From NCBI GenBank assembly GCA_019418225.1, contig DYCF01000025.1:1-64000 (forward strand): a stretch of DNA of 64,000 nt. The letters run 5' to 3'. A program made the translations under genes and the position numbers. Below, piece after piece: positions 44,881 through 53,820 of this stretch. Below the pieces are notes generated by a model. The model was not told the origin of the DNA. It made no database searches and saw only the letters and a program-made list of their open reading frames with translations. This DNA comes from Clostridiales bacterium (GTDB taxonomy: Bacteria; Bacillota; Clostridia; Lachnospirales; Cellulosilyticaceae). Every line of letters starts with the position of its first letter. Within the stretch, counting starts at the first letter, position 1.

Positions 44881-44953
44881 CTCTTATGCCTCTCTTATAT
44901 TTCTTTATTACCTTCCATGTTCTCCCATCTCATACGTCTTTTTCTATTATTCA

Positions 44954-45367
44954 TTAAATAAGTATCCCCTCACAATGATCCATCTCATGTTGAATAACCT
45001 GTGCTACAAAGCCATTAAACTTCTGTTTCTTCTTTTTAAACTGTCTATCACGATAAGCAACTTCTATCCAAACATATCTTTTTGCTTTCTTAGTCCCTTC
45101 ATGTGATAAGCAAGCTTCGTCATCTTCAAATGTTGATTGACTATGACTCACAATCTCAGGATTTACTAAAGGAATAAACTGTTTTCCCATTTTAGCAATA
45201 ATAATGCGTGCACGTTCACCTATCTGATTTGCTGCAAGTCCTACACAAATATCTTCATTGGCCTTAGCTGTATCAATCATATCCTCAATGATATGTAAAT
45301 CCTCTTTTGTTGCTTCTACTGCTTTTAATACTAATCGTTCGTTATCTTTTACAATTTCTCTTACCAT
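44954..45367 (-). CDS. def: Peptide deformylase
   Basis: Removes the N-formyl group from nascent proteins. 137 residues with all three motifs in the short clostridial form: GLAANQIG, EACLS and QHEMDHCEGI (HExxH-type metal site). Slightly variant motif 2 (EACLS for EGCLS) is common in Clostridia. Confidence 0.95.
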   Translation of the reverse strand: MVREIVKDNERLVLKAVEATKEDLHIIEDMIDTAKANEDICVGLAANQIGERARIIIAKMGKQFIPLVNPEIVSHSQSTFEDDEACLSHEGTKKAKRYVWIEVAYRDRQFKKKKQKFNGFVAQVIQHEMDHCEGILI

Positions 45368-45456
45368 TTATACTTACAGACAAAATTCTGTCTGCCTCTC
45401 CTTTCAAAGTCTATATACATTATACACGAAACCATTAAATTGTACTCCCAAATAGC

Positions 45457-45497
45457 AAAGAGGCTACTGCACTCAATTGAAGTGCACTAGCCTCTTT
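45457..45497. terminator. Terminator-like hairpin between def and the redox operon
   Basis: AAAGAGGCTA-TGCACT and complementary arm around CAATTG. It lies upstream of def and downstream of the six-gene operon, so it ends the latter. Confidence 0.85.
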
Positions 45498-45566
45498 CAT
45501 ATATCCTTTAGCTCAGCTTAAAACATAAACAAATACTATCCGCTGCCTTTATCCTCTCTTTGCTCT

Positions 45567-46223
45567 TCAGGTATTGCCCAAAAGTGCCATCCACATAAAC
45601 ATCAAAGCAGCAAATACTTGAATCCATTTATAATATTGTGGAATCTCTTCCTGCATCTTTCCGATAATGGTTCCCACAATAGGTGCATAAATCACTACAG
45701 TAAATATAGAATTCACCACCCCAAAGCATAGCATCAATATACTTGCTAGCACAGGGTCCATTCCTGCGGCATACGTTAATGCAATAATCAATGGACTACA
45801 AGGAATCACAGCATAAATCAATCCTATTACAAAGTATGAGGAATCCTTAAACTTACTCAAAAGTTTATTGGTGCCTCCGCATTGCTTGCATGTGCTACAT
45901 TTATCTTTTTTAAAGGCATTTCTTATAATCACTAATCCAAAAAAGACACTCACAATGCGGAAAACGTTTTGCATAATATTTGGCAGTATTTCTTCTATAC
46001 CTTCTATAACGATACTACCAAAAAGCGCTGCTAATACACCTAATGCCATATACATGAGAATCTTTCCTAATGAAAAGACTCCGGTTGCTACCATACAGCC
46101 CCTCTTACTTCTTGCCTCTCCTAGCATTTTTCCAACTAGAAGTGGTGTAGATAAAGAACCACAACCTACGCCGCAGCCAAGTCCTGTCATCATAACTGTG
46201 GCAAAAATCATTGTTACTGACAT
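45567..46223 (-). CDS. DsbD/UreH-like six-helix membrane protein
   Basis: 218 residues, six membrane helices, of the cytochrome-c-biogenesis/DsbD-like or sulfite-exporter group. Paired cysteines occur in LGCGVGCGSLSTP and, in the cytoplasmic loop, CSTCKQCGG; CSPLIIALTYAAG is the second half motif. Likely passes reducing equivalents across the membrane or moves a metal or sulfur compound. Last gene of the six-gene operon, overlapping the activator gene by 10 bases. Confidence 0.8.
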   Translation of the reverse strand: MSVTMIFATVMMTGLGCGVGCGSLSTPLLVGKMLGEARSKRGCMVATGVFSLGKILMYMALGVLAALFGSIVIEGIEEILPNIMQNVFRIVSVFFGLVIIRNAFKKDKCSTCKQCGGTNKLLSKFKDSSYFVIGLIYAVIPCSPLIIALTYAAGMDPVLASILMLCFGVVNSIFTVVIYAPIVGTIIGKMQEEIPQYYKWIQVFAALMFMWMALLGNT

Positions 46224-47014
46224 TCTTCTTCCTCTCGTTCTCTTGCTATAAGTGCGGCACCTATTGCCCCATTAAACTGTGCATGTACTGCAGGATGTAC
46301 ATCACACATTAATTCATCTTCAATAGCTGTTCTAAGGCCACCATTTTTAGCCCCGCCCCCAGTCATCAAGATATCCCCACTACTTTTATACTTCTTGGCT
46401 AATCTTGCAATACGTTTTGCCATGGAAATATGAATACCTGCTAATATATCATTTCTATCTTTTTTCTGTGCAATAAGGGAAATAACCTCTGTCTGAGCAA
46501 AAACAACACAAGTACTATTAATTGTACAAGGTGCTGTACTCGCTAATGATAATTCTGTTACCTTATCAATGGTTGTTTCTAATAAGCCACAAATTACCTC
46601 TATGAACTTACCTGTACCTGCAGCGCATTTATCATTCATGGTAAAGTTTCTAACGCCATGATTTTCATCTAAGCTAATAATTTTACTATCTTGCCCACCA
46701 ATATCAATAATCATTGTAGGCTTAATTCCTTCTGGTGCTGTAAGCTTAGTCCCATAGGCATGAGCTGTAATTTCTGAGATTGTATCATTGGCAATAGCAA
46801 TATTTCTACGGCTATATCCTGTTGCTGTTATGTATGCCACATCTTCATCTGTGATATTTGCCATCTTAAGGAGCTCATCTTTTAGTATTTTTGAAGTTCT
46901 ATCATTATCAATACCAGTTGGCAGTACCTTCGTACAGACTACTTCATTTCCTCTAATTAAAGCACTCTTTACATAGGTTGAGCCCGCATCAAATCCTAGA
47001 TAATACTTTTCCAT
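46214..47014 (-). CDS. 2-hydroxyacyl-CoA dehydratase activator-type ATPase (HgdC/BadF family)
   Basis: A 266-residue ASKHA-fold ATPase that injects low-potential electrons into its partner. YYLGFDAGSTYVKSALI and MIIDIGGQDSKII bind phosphate; the inter-subunit 4Fe-4S cysteines are in NDKCAAGTGKF and NSTCVVFAQ, and TGGGAKNGGL is the second nucleotide motif. All key residues present. It overlaps the dehydratase-like gene by 26 bases, so it is the dedicated activator of this operon. Confidence 0.95.
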   Translation of the reverse strand: MEKYYLGFDAGSTYVKSALIRGNEVVCTKVLPTGIDNDRTSKILKDELLKMANITDEDVAYITATGYSRRNIAIANDTISEITAHAYGTKLTAPEGIKPTMIIDIGGQDSKIISLDENHGVRNFTMNDKCAAGTGKFIEVICGLLETTIDKVTELSLASTAPCTINSTCVVFAQTEVISLIAQKKDRNDILAGIHISMAKRIARLAKKYKSSGDILMTGGGAKNGGLRTAIEDELMCDVHPAVHAQFNGAIGAALIAREREEEECQ

Positions 47015-48254
47015 TTACAGTTCTTCTCCTTTTTTCAATCATTTCTACGAAAGCTTCAAATCTAATTTTCACTTGCTCCACATCTTCTGAGGAGAAATCC
47101 GTCTCTATTCTTAACAACGGTATATCATATTCTCTAGCCACCTTCTCTATCATTGGCAGTTCAAAATCATAGGGTGTACATCCCCTTAAGACATGATAAA
47201 TAATGCCTTCTGCCTTAGCATTTCTCACCTTTTCCATTAAAGCGGTCTGGCGGTCTTCTACATCATCAAATACAGGGCAAGTACACGCCGCCACATATCT
47301 CGCTGCCAAGGCTCTCATCATACTCTCTTCGCTCTCATCCTTTGGCATCACGGGATCATAAAGCAATCTTCCTGATAAACAAGACTCATCCCCTACAATC
47401 TGAGCGCCCAATTCTTCTAATAAAAATGGGGCTTTGTAGTTTGGAAAGCTAATAGGTGAACCTGCTATAAAGACACGGGGTTTTTTATTTTTTCGCTCCT
47501 GCCTTACTGCTAAATGTGCTTTAATTTCTCTATTAAGTTCTGCGACCTTTTCTGCCCATTCTAATGGCTTTGCATAGCAAAAACTATTTAAGACCATCAT
47601 AACTGTGGCCCCCTCAACAGGCGGATTTTCCATCTGCAAATAGTTATATAAAACATAAGCTTGCTGCTGCGCAAAGTTAATCTCCCTATACGCATTTAAT
47701 AAATTTTTATGTGAAAATCTTTTACCTGTCATCTGTCCAATGGTTTGAATAAGGCCTTTTAAGTCATATACATTTTGCTCAAATGTCATATTATTTTTGG
47801 CAGCATAAAAAGGCATTGGAATAATAGGCATATACTGTGCTAATAGTTCTGCACTTTTACGTTTTGCATCACAGGTCATGGGTACAATCGCACATTTACA
47901 CTGCTTATACATAGGCATAATATTCATATAATTAAAAGCCACAGAAGCCTTTACCACAGGGCAAGCATCTCGTGGTACAATATCATCTCCTACTAATGCT
48001 GCTGTACTATGGCTTGCACATAGCCTAAGGGGGGTATAACCAAATCCATATATAATCTCATCAGGTATCATCACACAATAACTTCCGATATACTCTGTCT
48101 CATCTTCTTTTAATTCTACAAAAGCCCGACTCAGTACACCTGTAAAATACTCTAGACTAGGAAACTGCGCAATCTTATCCTGAAAGTTTGCTAATGTAGA
48201 ATTAGCTATACGCTTTACATTTCTTTCATATCGCTCTTTAATTCTTGCTTCCAT
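46989..48254 (-). CDS. 2-hydroxyacyl-CoA dehydratase-like / double-cubane cluster protein subunit
   Basis: 421 residues of the HgdB/BcrB/DCCP superfamily. Conserved cysteines expected to bind the Fe-S cluster appear in LRLCASHST, VPRDACPVVK, PMTCDAKRK and RGCTPYDFEL. With an activator gene next to it, it should catalyse a difficult reduction or dehydration powered by ATP hydrolysis. No CoA-transferase or acyl-CoA dehydrogenase gene is nearby, so a classical amino acid fermentation role is not supported; a DCCP-type reductase for small molecules is possible. It overlaps both neighbouring genes. Confidence 0.88.
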   Translation of the reverse strand: MEARIKERYERNVKRIANSTLANFQDKIAQFPSLEYFTGVLSRAFVELKEDETEYIGSYCVMIPDEIIYGFGYTPLRLCASHSTAALVGDDIVPRDACPVVKASVAFNYMNIMPMYKQCKCAIVPMTCDAKRKSAELLAQYMPIIPMPFYAAKNNMTFEQNVYDLKGLIQTIGQMTGKRFSHKNLLNAYREINFAQQQAYVLYNYLQMENPPVEGATVMMVLNSFCYAKPLEWAEKVAELNREIKAHLAVRQERKNKKPRVFIAGSPISFPNYKAPFLLEELGAQIVGDESCLSGRLLYDPVMPKDESEESMMRALAARYVAACTCPVFDDVEDRQTALMEKVRNAKAEGIIYHVLRGCTPYDFELPMIEKVAREYDIPLLRIETDFSSEDVEQVKIRFEAFVEMIEKRRRTVNGKVLSRI

Positions 48255-49137
48255 CCTCTACTATTCCTCTCTTAGAAGTTAATATTGTTTTTCCTAATAC
48301 GCTGATTGAAAGTGCATCTTTCTCTGGGCAAGCATCTATGCATTTCATACAGAAGATACAGTCTGCATGGGTGACATCTGACTGATTTCTTAACTGATAT
48401 ACAGATTCAATGCCCATAGGACACACTTCTAAACAGGCTCTACAATGTGTACACGCACTACCATTTTTCTTGATTCTAGCCCCTGATACCTTATGTAGTA
48501 ATCCCATCAGCACGCCTAAAGGACAGATTTCACAAAAAGCACTTTCTTTCATAAAGCATATCCCAGCTACCACCCCTGCAATGATAAGTCCCCATACATT
48601 AAATCCAGGAAAAGACCCTGCTAAAGGCTGCATAATATACTTAATTGGACACAATCTACAAAAGCCAATACCAAACATTAAACATATCAAAATTCCCCAT
48701 TTAAGTAGCTTTACCAAAGGCTTTCCTTTATCAGGTATTCTAACTGGGGCTATCTTTAGCTTTTTCCTGATGATTGTTAAAATATCTTGGAAAAATCCAA
48801 AAGGACATAAATAACCACACCAGATTTTCCCTAGAATCAATATACTTATAAGCATTACGGCCCACGCAATTGCCGTAGTCATAGTCATATTTGTAAATAT
48901 CTTGCCTGACTTAGTCAAACTCTTACAAATTCCACTAGCAACCTTTTCTGGCACATACACACATTGAAAAACTGGTACCAATAATCCTGTACTTTCTCCT
49001 GTAATATATGCCCCATAAGATAATATAAAGGTGGCTATAGCTTGAATTGCCGTTCTTGTGAATTGTATCTTACGTTTCTTCACTTTAGGGGTATACCCAG
49101 GCCTCTTTTGTATCTCTTGCTGCACATTACTATTCAT
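48238..49137 (-). CDS. NapH/CcoG-like membrane polyferredoxin
   Basis: About 299 residues. Five or so membrane helices carry cytoplasmic or membrane-edge CxxxCP motifs (CGYLCPFGFFQD, CRLCPIKY, CEICPLGVLMG), and the C-terminal part has two 4Fe-4S motifs, CTHCRACLEVCPMG and CIFCMKCIDACPEKD. It should move electrons at the membrane, probably feeding the dehydratase system. The ATG at 49137 follows GAGGAAGGA and overlaps the previous gene; the ATG at 49161 is a less likely start. Confidence 0.88.
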   Translation of the reverse strand: MNSNVQQEIQKRPGYTPKVKKRKIQFTRTAIQAIATFILSYGAYITGESTGLLVPVFQCVYVPEKVASGICKSLTKSGKIFTNMTMTTAIAWAVMLISILILGKIWCGYLCPFGFFQDILTIIRKKLKIAPVRIPDKGKPLVKLLKWGILICLMFGIGFCRLCPIKYIMQPLAGSFPGFNVWGLIIAGVVAGICFMKESAFCEICPLGVLMGLLHKVSGARIKKNGSACTHCRACLEVCPMGIESVYQLRNQSDVTHADCIFCMKCIDACPEKDALSISVLGKTILTSKRGIVEDGSKN

Positions 49138-49630
49138 GTAGTCCTTCCTCTCTATTGCCATAGTATAATACCGGAAGTGCCACTACCTTCTTTGAAACGT
49201 ATAGTTTATATAAAACAGATGATAATACAGCTGCAAAACTTCCTATGCCAAACAATGCAACTAAGGTTAAACATACTTGTGTAGGGTCCGAAGCTTCCTG
49301 CTGCTTCCCACTTTTACCCCCTTGATTATTTTGTGCCTCCTGGACATTTTGGCTGCCTTGCTCTTTTTGTATATTTTGATTGCTCTGGCTACTTTCATTT
49401 CCTTGGTCTTTTGATTGTAACTCTGTTACTTGCTCTGACTTAGTATCTTGCTTTCCCTGACCATTCTGTGCCACTTGATTTGGCTGCCCATTTCTACCTT
49501 CTGTAATGACTGTTTTACTTACCGCTTGCTCATTAGCTTCTGTACCATATATCACCCTAGGTCCTGCTAATAAATTCAAGCACATCATACCCAGTAATAT
49601 ATATCCTGATTTATGCCATCTTCTTTTCAC
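49130..49630 (-). CDS. Q/N/S-rich membrane protein of unknown function
   Basis: About 166 residues. A signal peptide or first membrane helix (about 8-25) is followed by a ~75-residue low-complexity stretch rich in Gln, Asn, Ser and Lys, then a membrane helix (about 122-142) and a short tail. No family recognised. The GTG at 49630 is eight bases after AAGGAG. Overlaps at both ends place it firmly in the redox operon; it may be a flexible surface or assembly factor. Confidence 0.75.
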   Translation of the reverse strand: MKRRWHKSGYILLGMMCLNLLAGPRVIYGTEANEQAVSKTVITEGRNGQPNQVAQNGQGKQDTKSEQVTELQSKDQGNESSQSNQNIQKEQGSQNVQEAQNNQGGKSGKQQEASDPTQVCLTLVALFGIGSFAAVLSSVLYKLYVSKKVVALPVLYYGNREEGLHE

Positions 49631-50786
49631 GATTCCCACTCCTTCTATTTACCTGCAATAACTCTGTAAAGGCTTCTATTCTAATCTTAATCTGCTCTTT
49701 ATCCGCTTTGGTACAATCTGTCTCAATACATAAAAACGGTATATTTTGTGCAATGCAGTTCTTCTCCACCTTATCCGCATAATAAGCAGATAATAACTGC
49801 CCCTTTAGTAAATGAAATATCACAGCCTGCGTCTTTTCATCAAACGATACTTTATGACTTCCTAAAGCCTCACTACTGTACTCGTTTTTATAATGAATAT
49901 CATAAATCTGCTTACATAGCTGGTATAACGATGCCTTTTCATTTAATGCGCTATAATCATATGGGTATAGCACCGAGCATGCACTGGTATAGTTTTGTAT
50001 CCCAGTCTCTTCTAATATGAGCCCCACCTTATGGTTAGGAAATTGAATATCGCCGCCTACTAGGTGGAGTTGTTTTTCTCCTTCCGCCGCCCTTGGTACA
50101 ATGCTAAGTAATTTTTCCACTTCTTTTTGCCATGTCTCCATATCGCTTGTTAAATAATAGGTCTCCTTGAGGAAAATCTTTAACTTAGTTGCAAGCTGTG
50201 CTTTATCAATGCTTTCAAATAATTGATGTGATTTTGTAATCTGCCTAGCACTTTCAAGAAGCCGTTTCTTAGTAATAGGTCTTTTTAGCACTTTCATGAG
50301 TCCTATTAAAAATGTGCTCTGCTGTTTTTTATAATTACTTGGTGTATGTTCAAGTACAAATGCTGTATTATCTACGCGTATCACTTTATATCCATGTGCT
50401 TCTAAGTAAGGGGCAATCTTTCGGTTGCTATCGTTAGTGATAGGTACAACAACTCCCTTCAAACTCTTTTCAAAAGGCATCTCCTTATTCAGTAATAAAT
50501 TAACTACTGCTTTAGTTGTATGATCTGATATCTGTGGGAAAATCTCATCTACTTCTCCTATGTTTCCTTCATATCCCCCCAAAAGATAAACTGGCTTAGC
50601 GCCACATGCCCTTATAAATATCTCCGGGAATGTCGTAGACGTTATACCAATTTGATTTTTATCATTAGATGCTTTCTCAAAATAATTTGAAGCAATATCT
50701 ACAAAATATTTACAGCTTTCTATATGCTCGCAGTCTGATAAATACGTCATATACTCATCTATTTGACTCTTAAAATGACCTTTCAC
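49611..50786 (-). CDS. 2-hydroxyacyl-CoA dehydratase-like subunit lacking most cluster cysteines
   Basis: About 391 residues, clearly related to the gene at 46989 (matching blocks IRACGAKPVYLLGG, VVVPITNDSNRK, HLVGGDIQFPNHKVGLILEE). Where the partner has PRDACPVVK, MTCDAKRK and RGCTPYDFE, this protein has SDHTTKAVV, ITNDSNRK and LKGQLLSAY, so most cluster ligands are gone. It may be a structural or substrate-binding partner. The GTG at 50786 is eight bases after AGGAGG. First gene of the operon, just below a Fur box. Confidence 0.82.
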   Translation of the reverse strand: MKGHFKSQIDEYMTYLSDCEHIESCKYFVDIASNYFEKASNDKNQIGITSTTFPEIFIRACGAKPVYLLGGYEGNIGEVDEIFPQISDHTTKAVVNLLLNKEMPFEKSLKGVVVPITNDSNRKIAPYLEAHGYKVIRVDNTAFVLEHTPSNYKKQQSTFLIGLMKVLKRPITKKRLLESARQITKSHQLFESIDKAQLATKLKIFLKETYYLTSDMETWQKEVEKLLSIVPRAAEGEKQLHLVGGDIQFPNHKVGLILEETGIQNYTSACSVLYPYDYSALNEKASLYQLCKQIYDIHYKNEYSSEALGSHKVSFDEKTQAVIFHLLKGQLLSAYYADKVEKNCIAQNIPFLCIETDCTKADKEQIKIRIEAFTELLQVNRRSGNREKKMA

Positions 50787-50819
50787 CTCAAGCACCTCCT
50801 ATATCATTTTCCTTGACTT

Positions 50820-50834
50820 TGATAATCATTATTA
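50820..50834. promoter_or_regulatory. Fur box over the promoter of the dehydratase-like operon
   Basis: TGATAATCATTATTA matches the 7-1-7 Fur consensus TGATAAT-N-ATTATCA at 14 of 15 positions. It covers a possible -10 (50826-50831) with -35 TTGTAA at 50849-50854 on the minus strand. Confidence 0.75.
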
Positions 50835-50966
50835 TTTTCTAAATCATTTTACAATTATATCCTTTGTTTTGTCAAACATTTTTTTCTATTCTAATTAGAC
50901 GTTTTTTTATATACAAACAAATAACTCGTACCATTTTGTTTTTTATCCAATCAAATATTTAGACAT

Positions 50967-51006
50967 AAAATAAGGCATTCTCCCCTAAGAGAGAATGCCT
51001 TATTTT
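50967..51006. terminator. Terminator of the MATE gene
   Basis: AAAATAAGGCATTCTC and its perfect complement form a 16-bp stem. Confidence 0.9.
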
Positions 51007-51010
51007 ATAT

Positions 51011-52402
51011 TTATAAAGTCATTTCTATAGCATCTACTGCTTCTATCTTTCTACTTGCAATTTCCTTCTTCAACTTACCTAATACATAAAAATATGCTGG
51101 TATTAAAAAGGCATCAGCCATAAGCCAAGCCACAGGCCCTGCAAAACAAGCTGCAATATAACCAAACATTGGTACAAGGATAAATCCTACCATACCACGT
51201 GCAATCATTTCACATACCCCAGCTATCATTGCCAGGTTTCCAAAGCCCATCCCTTGAATTGTAAAACGTACGATATTTACGTAAGCTAATGGAATAAAGA
51301 ATACAGCTGTCCATTTTAGCATAATTGCTGAGTTTCTAATGACTTCCGTCTCTGCTGCATCTACAAACAATAATGAGATTTGCTCACCAAATAACACTAA
51401 TATAATGAGTGCAGCAATGGAATATATCACTGCAATAATACTACATGCCTTAATCCCATCTGTAATACGGTCTAATTTTCCTGCCCCCGTATTTTGTCCT
51501 GCATAAGTTGCCATCGTTGCTCCCATTGCATCAAATGGACAAGCAAAGAACATACTAATCTTTCCACCTGCTGTAATTGCAGCTACTGCCATAGAGCCTA
51601 ATGAGTTAACAGCCACTTGCAATATAATACTTCCGATAGCCGTAATTGAATATTGAAGTCCCATTGGAATTCCCATCCCACATAAATGACGCATAAAACG
51701 TCCTCTTGGGCGCCACTCCTCTTTACTAATCTTTAAAACAGGATACTTTTTAGCAATATAGATTAAACATAAAACGCCTGATATGCCTTGTGAAACAACG
51801 GTTGCCCAAGCAGCACCGCCTACGCCCATTTTTAAACCTAAAATAGCTACTAAATCTAGTACAATGTTTAAAAGAGATGACATCACTAAGAAATACAGTG
51901 GTGTCTTACTATCTCCTAAAGATCTTAAAATACCTGCTAATAAATTATATAAATACACAATTGGTATTCCTAAGAAAATGACAAATATGTAATCAAATGA
52001 ACCTTCTAATATATCACTTGGTGTATCCATCCATGTTAAAATTTTACGGCATAGTACACAAACAATAACTGTTGTAACTGTTGAAAATACCACAGATAGC
52101 CATACACTATTTGCCACATATTTTCGAAGAGCTGATTCATCCCCTGCACCGAACGCCTTTGCTACCGGGATAGCAAACCCGCTACATACACCCATACAAA
52201 ATCCAATAATCATAAAGTTAATCGATCCCGTACCACCTACTGCAGCTAATGCCTTTGCACCTAAGAAACGACCTACAATCATGGTATCCATCATATTATA
52301 AAATTGTTGAAAAAGCATCCCTAGTAACATTGGCATAAAGAAGCCCAAAATCAATTTCATAGGTGAGCCTACTGTCATATTTTTAACCTTTCCTTGCTGC
52401 AT
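51011..52402 (-). CDS. MATE family efflux transporter
   Basis: 463 residues, 12 membrane helices in two homologous halves. MLFQQFYNMMDTMIVGRFLGAKALAAVG near the N-terminus is the first-half MATE signature. Exports drugs or metabolites with Na+ or H+; the substrate cannot be predicted. AGGAGG precedes the ATG, and it is monocistronic with its own terminator. Confidence 0.94.
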   Translation of the reverse strand: MQQGKVKNMTVGSPMKLILGFFMPMLLGMLFQQFYNMMDTMIVGRFLGAKALAAVGGTGSINFMIIGFCMGVCSGFAIPVAKAFGAGDESALRKYVANSVWLSVVFSTVTTVIVCVLCRKILTWMDTPSDILEGSFDYIFVIFLGIPIVYLYNLLAGILRSLGDSKTPLYFLVMSSLLNIVLDLVAILGLKMGVGGAAWATVVSQGISGVLCLIYIAKKYPVLKISKEEWRPRGRFMRHLCGMGIPMGLQYSITAIGSIILQVAVNSLGSMAVAAITAGGKISMFFACPFDAMGATMATYAGQNTGAGKLDRITDGIKACSIIAVIYSIAALIILVLFGEQISLLFVDAAETEVIRNSAIMLKWTAVFFIPLAYVNIVRFTIQGMGFGNLAMIAGVCEMIARGMVGFILVPMFGYIAACFAGPVAWLMADAFLIPAYFYVLGKLKKEIASRKIEAVDAIEMTL

Positions 52403-52655
52403 ACATATCCTCCTTATTCCTGTCTATAGTCTTTTGTATAAGTTACCTTTTATTTCATTCGGTATTTATTCTATACTATCTCTGCCAGATAATATAGTGC
52501 TTAGAATGTAAAATTATTTATCATTTTCCCCCTATTTTTTGTTAGCTTATCTCTTTTATAATCTATTCCTCTTTTCCTTAATCATTACCTAAAAAAATAT
52601 TAAATTTTTTCTTTCTTGGCATACTATATATATTACATTAAAAGGAGTGTATATC

Positions 52656-53081
52656 ATGGAAAAATTAAACTTTGTACTTGAAAATGAACTTGGTCATGCC
52701 AAGGATAATGAAGAACTCAAAGCTAGCTTAAATGGGCAATTCGCAGGTGAAACTGCTGAAGTTGGACTCTATCTTGCTATGGCTAGAGTAGCTCAACGTG
52801 CTGGCTATCCAGAAGCTGCTGAAGTTCTAAAGGTTATTGCTTGGGAAGAAGCTGAACATGCCGCTCAGTACGCCGAACTTACAGGTAAAATATCTGACTG
52901 CACAAAAACCAATATTACTAATATGATGAATGGTGAAATCGGTGCGAATAAATTTAAAGCCGAACTTGCTCAAAAGGCTAAAGCTGCAGGCCTCGAAGAA
53001 CTCTATACCTTTATTGACCATGCTGCCCGAGATGAAGCAAGACACGCAAGCATGCTCCAAGGTTTACTTAATCGACTTTAA
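52656..53081 (+). CDS. Rubrerythrin-like ferritin-fold diiron protein
   Basis: About 141 residues forming only the four-helix ferritin-like domain of rubrerythrin, without a rubredoxin tail. Glutamate/histidine ligands are in NGQFAGETAEVGLYLA, WEEAEHAAQYAEL and RDEARHASML. Such proteins detoxify peroxide or store iron in anaerobes. The ATG at 52656 follows AAAGGAG; the GTG at 52647 overlaps it. A strong terminator follows. Confidence 0.92.
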   Translation: MEKLNFVLENELGHAKDNEELKASLNGQFAGETAEVGLYLAMARVAQRAGYPEAAEVLKVIAWEEAEHAAQYAELTGKISDCTKTNITNMMNGEIGANKFKAELAQKAKAAGLEELYTFIDHAARDEARHASMLQGLLNRL

Positions 53082-53103
53082 AGAGAAACCAACTAAAAAT
53101 CAT

Positions 53104-53142
53104 AAAAAAAGTAGTATTCCTTATGTAGAATACTACTTTTTT
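53104..53142. terminator. Bidirectional terminator after the rubrerythrin-like gene
   Basis: AAAAAAGTAGTATTC / GAATACTACTTTTTT hairpin between convergent genes. Confidence 0.95.
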
Positions 53143-53171
53143 AATTTTGCATTATTAATTTTATGGCTTTG

Positions 53172-53792
53172 CTAAATTAATGCCTTATTCATCTGACTAA
53201 CTTCTTTTAGTAACTCTACTTCTACCACTTTTACCGCTTGTTCCTCCCATACTACCTGCTTAAAATCTTTACATCCCATAACAAATGAAACGCCATATTT
53301 TCTAAGCAAATAAATGCGCCCTTCTTCTGTATAAAGCCCTTCAAACTCTTTTTCAATAATCTGAACCATCAGTTTAAGTTCTTCTACCGTCATCACAGAC
53401 TTTAAAATATATTTTTCAATAATAGCTAAGATTAGTAGCTCTTTTTTTGCAATGCCTTTTTCTGCTTCATATATATTACAAAATACTTCCTTTGTATAAG
53501 GACTAATTGCCCCTTTTTCCAATAAGGCATCTATTTTATAAGTTTTTTCTCCTTCTTTTTTGCCCAATACCTCTGCAATCTCATCTAAAGAGGTTGTATC
53601 CTTCATGGATAAAATAAGTTCAATGCGTTCTAAAATTTTATCTCTAACAAAAAATGTTTCTTGTCCTGTAGGGGTTGCCTTCTTAATAAACCACTCTTCT
53701 GGTATAAGGTCCATGCGTTTCCATCTATAAAGTTGACCATAGGATATTTTTGCAGTCTCTAATAGGTCTTTTTTTGAAATAAGTTCATCCAT
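53172..53792 (-). CDS. yhbD: YhbD-like putative DNA-binding protein (DUF4004)
   Basis: 206 residues. The N-terminal part LISKKDLLETAKISYGQLYR and WKRMDLIPEEWFIKK looks like a MerR-type winged HTH and closely resembles Bacillus YhbD. The C-terminal half is helical. Last gene of an operon with two bactofilins, as in Bacillus (yhbD-yhbE-yhbF), though the order differs. It is the best candidate to bind the repeated operator at 55356-55404; that is inference. Confidence 0.88.
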   Translation of the reverse strand: MDELISKKDLLETAKISYGQLYRWKRMDLIPEEWFIKKATPTGQETFFVRDKILERIELILSMKDTTSLDEIAEVLGKKEGEKTYKIDALLEKGAISPYTKEVFCNIYEAEKGIAKKELLILAIIEKYILKSVMTVEELKLMVQIIEKEFEGLYTEEGRIYLLRKYGVSFVMGCKDFKQVVWEEQAVKVVEVELLKEVSQMNKALI

Positions 53793-53820
53793 TGATCTCG
53801 CCCTTTCTCATTAACTTCTC

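Noticed and set aside
50938..50966. ATATTTAGACATAAAATA, loosely like the palindrome near 20788
   Set aside because: The similarity is short, the region is the 3' flank of the MATE gene just before its terminator, and no promoter follows.
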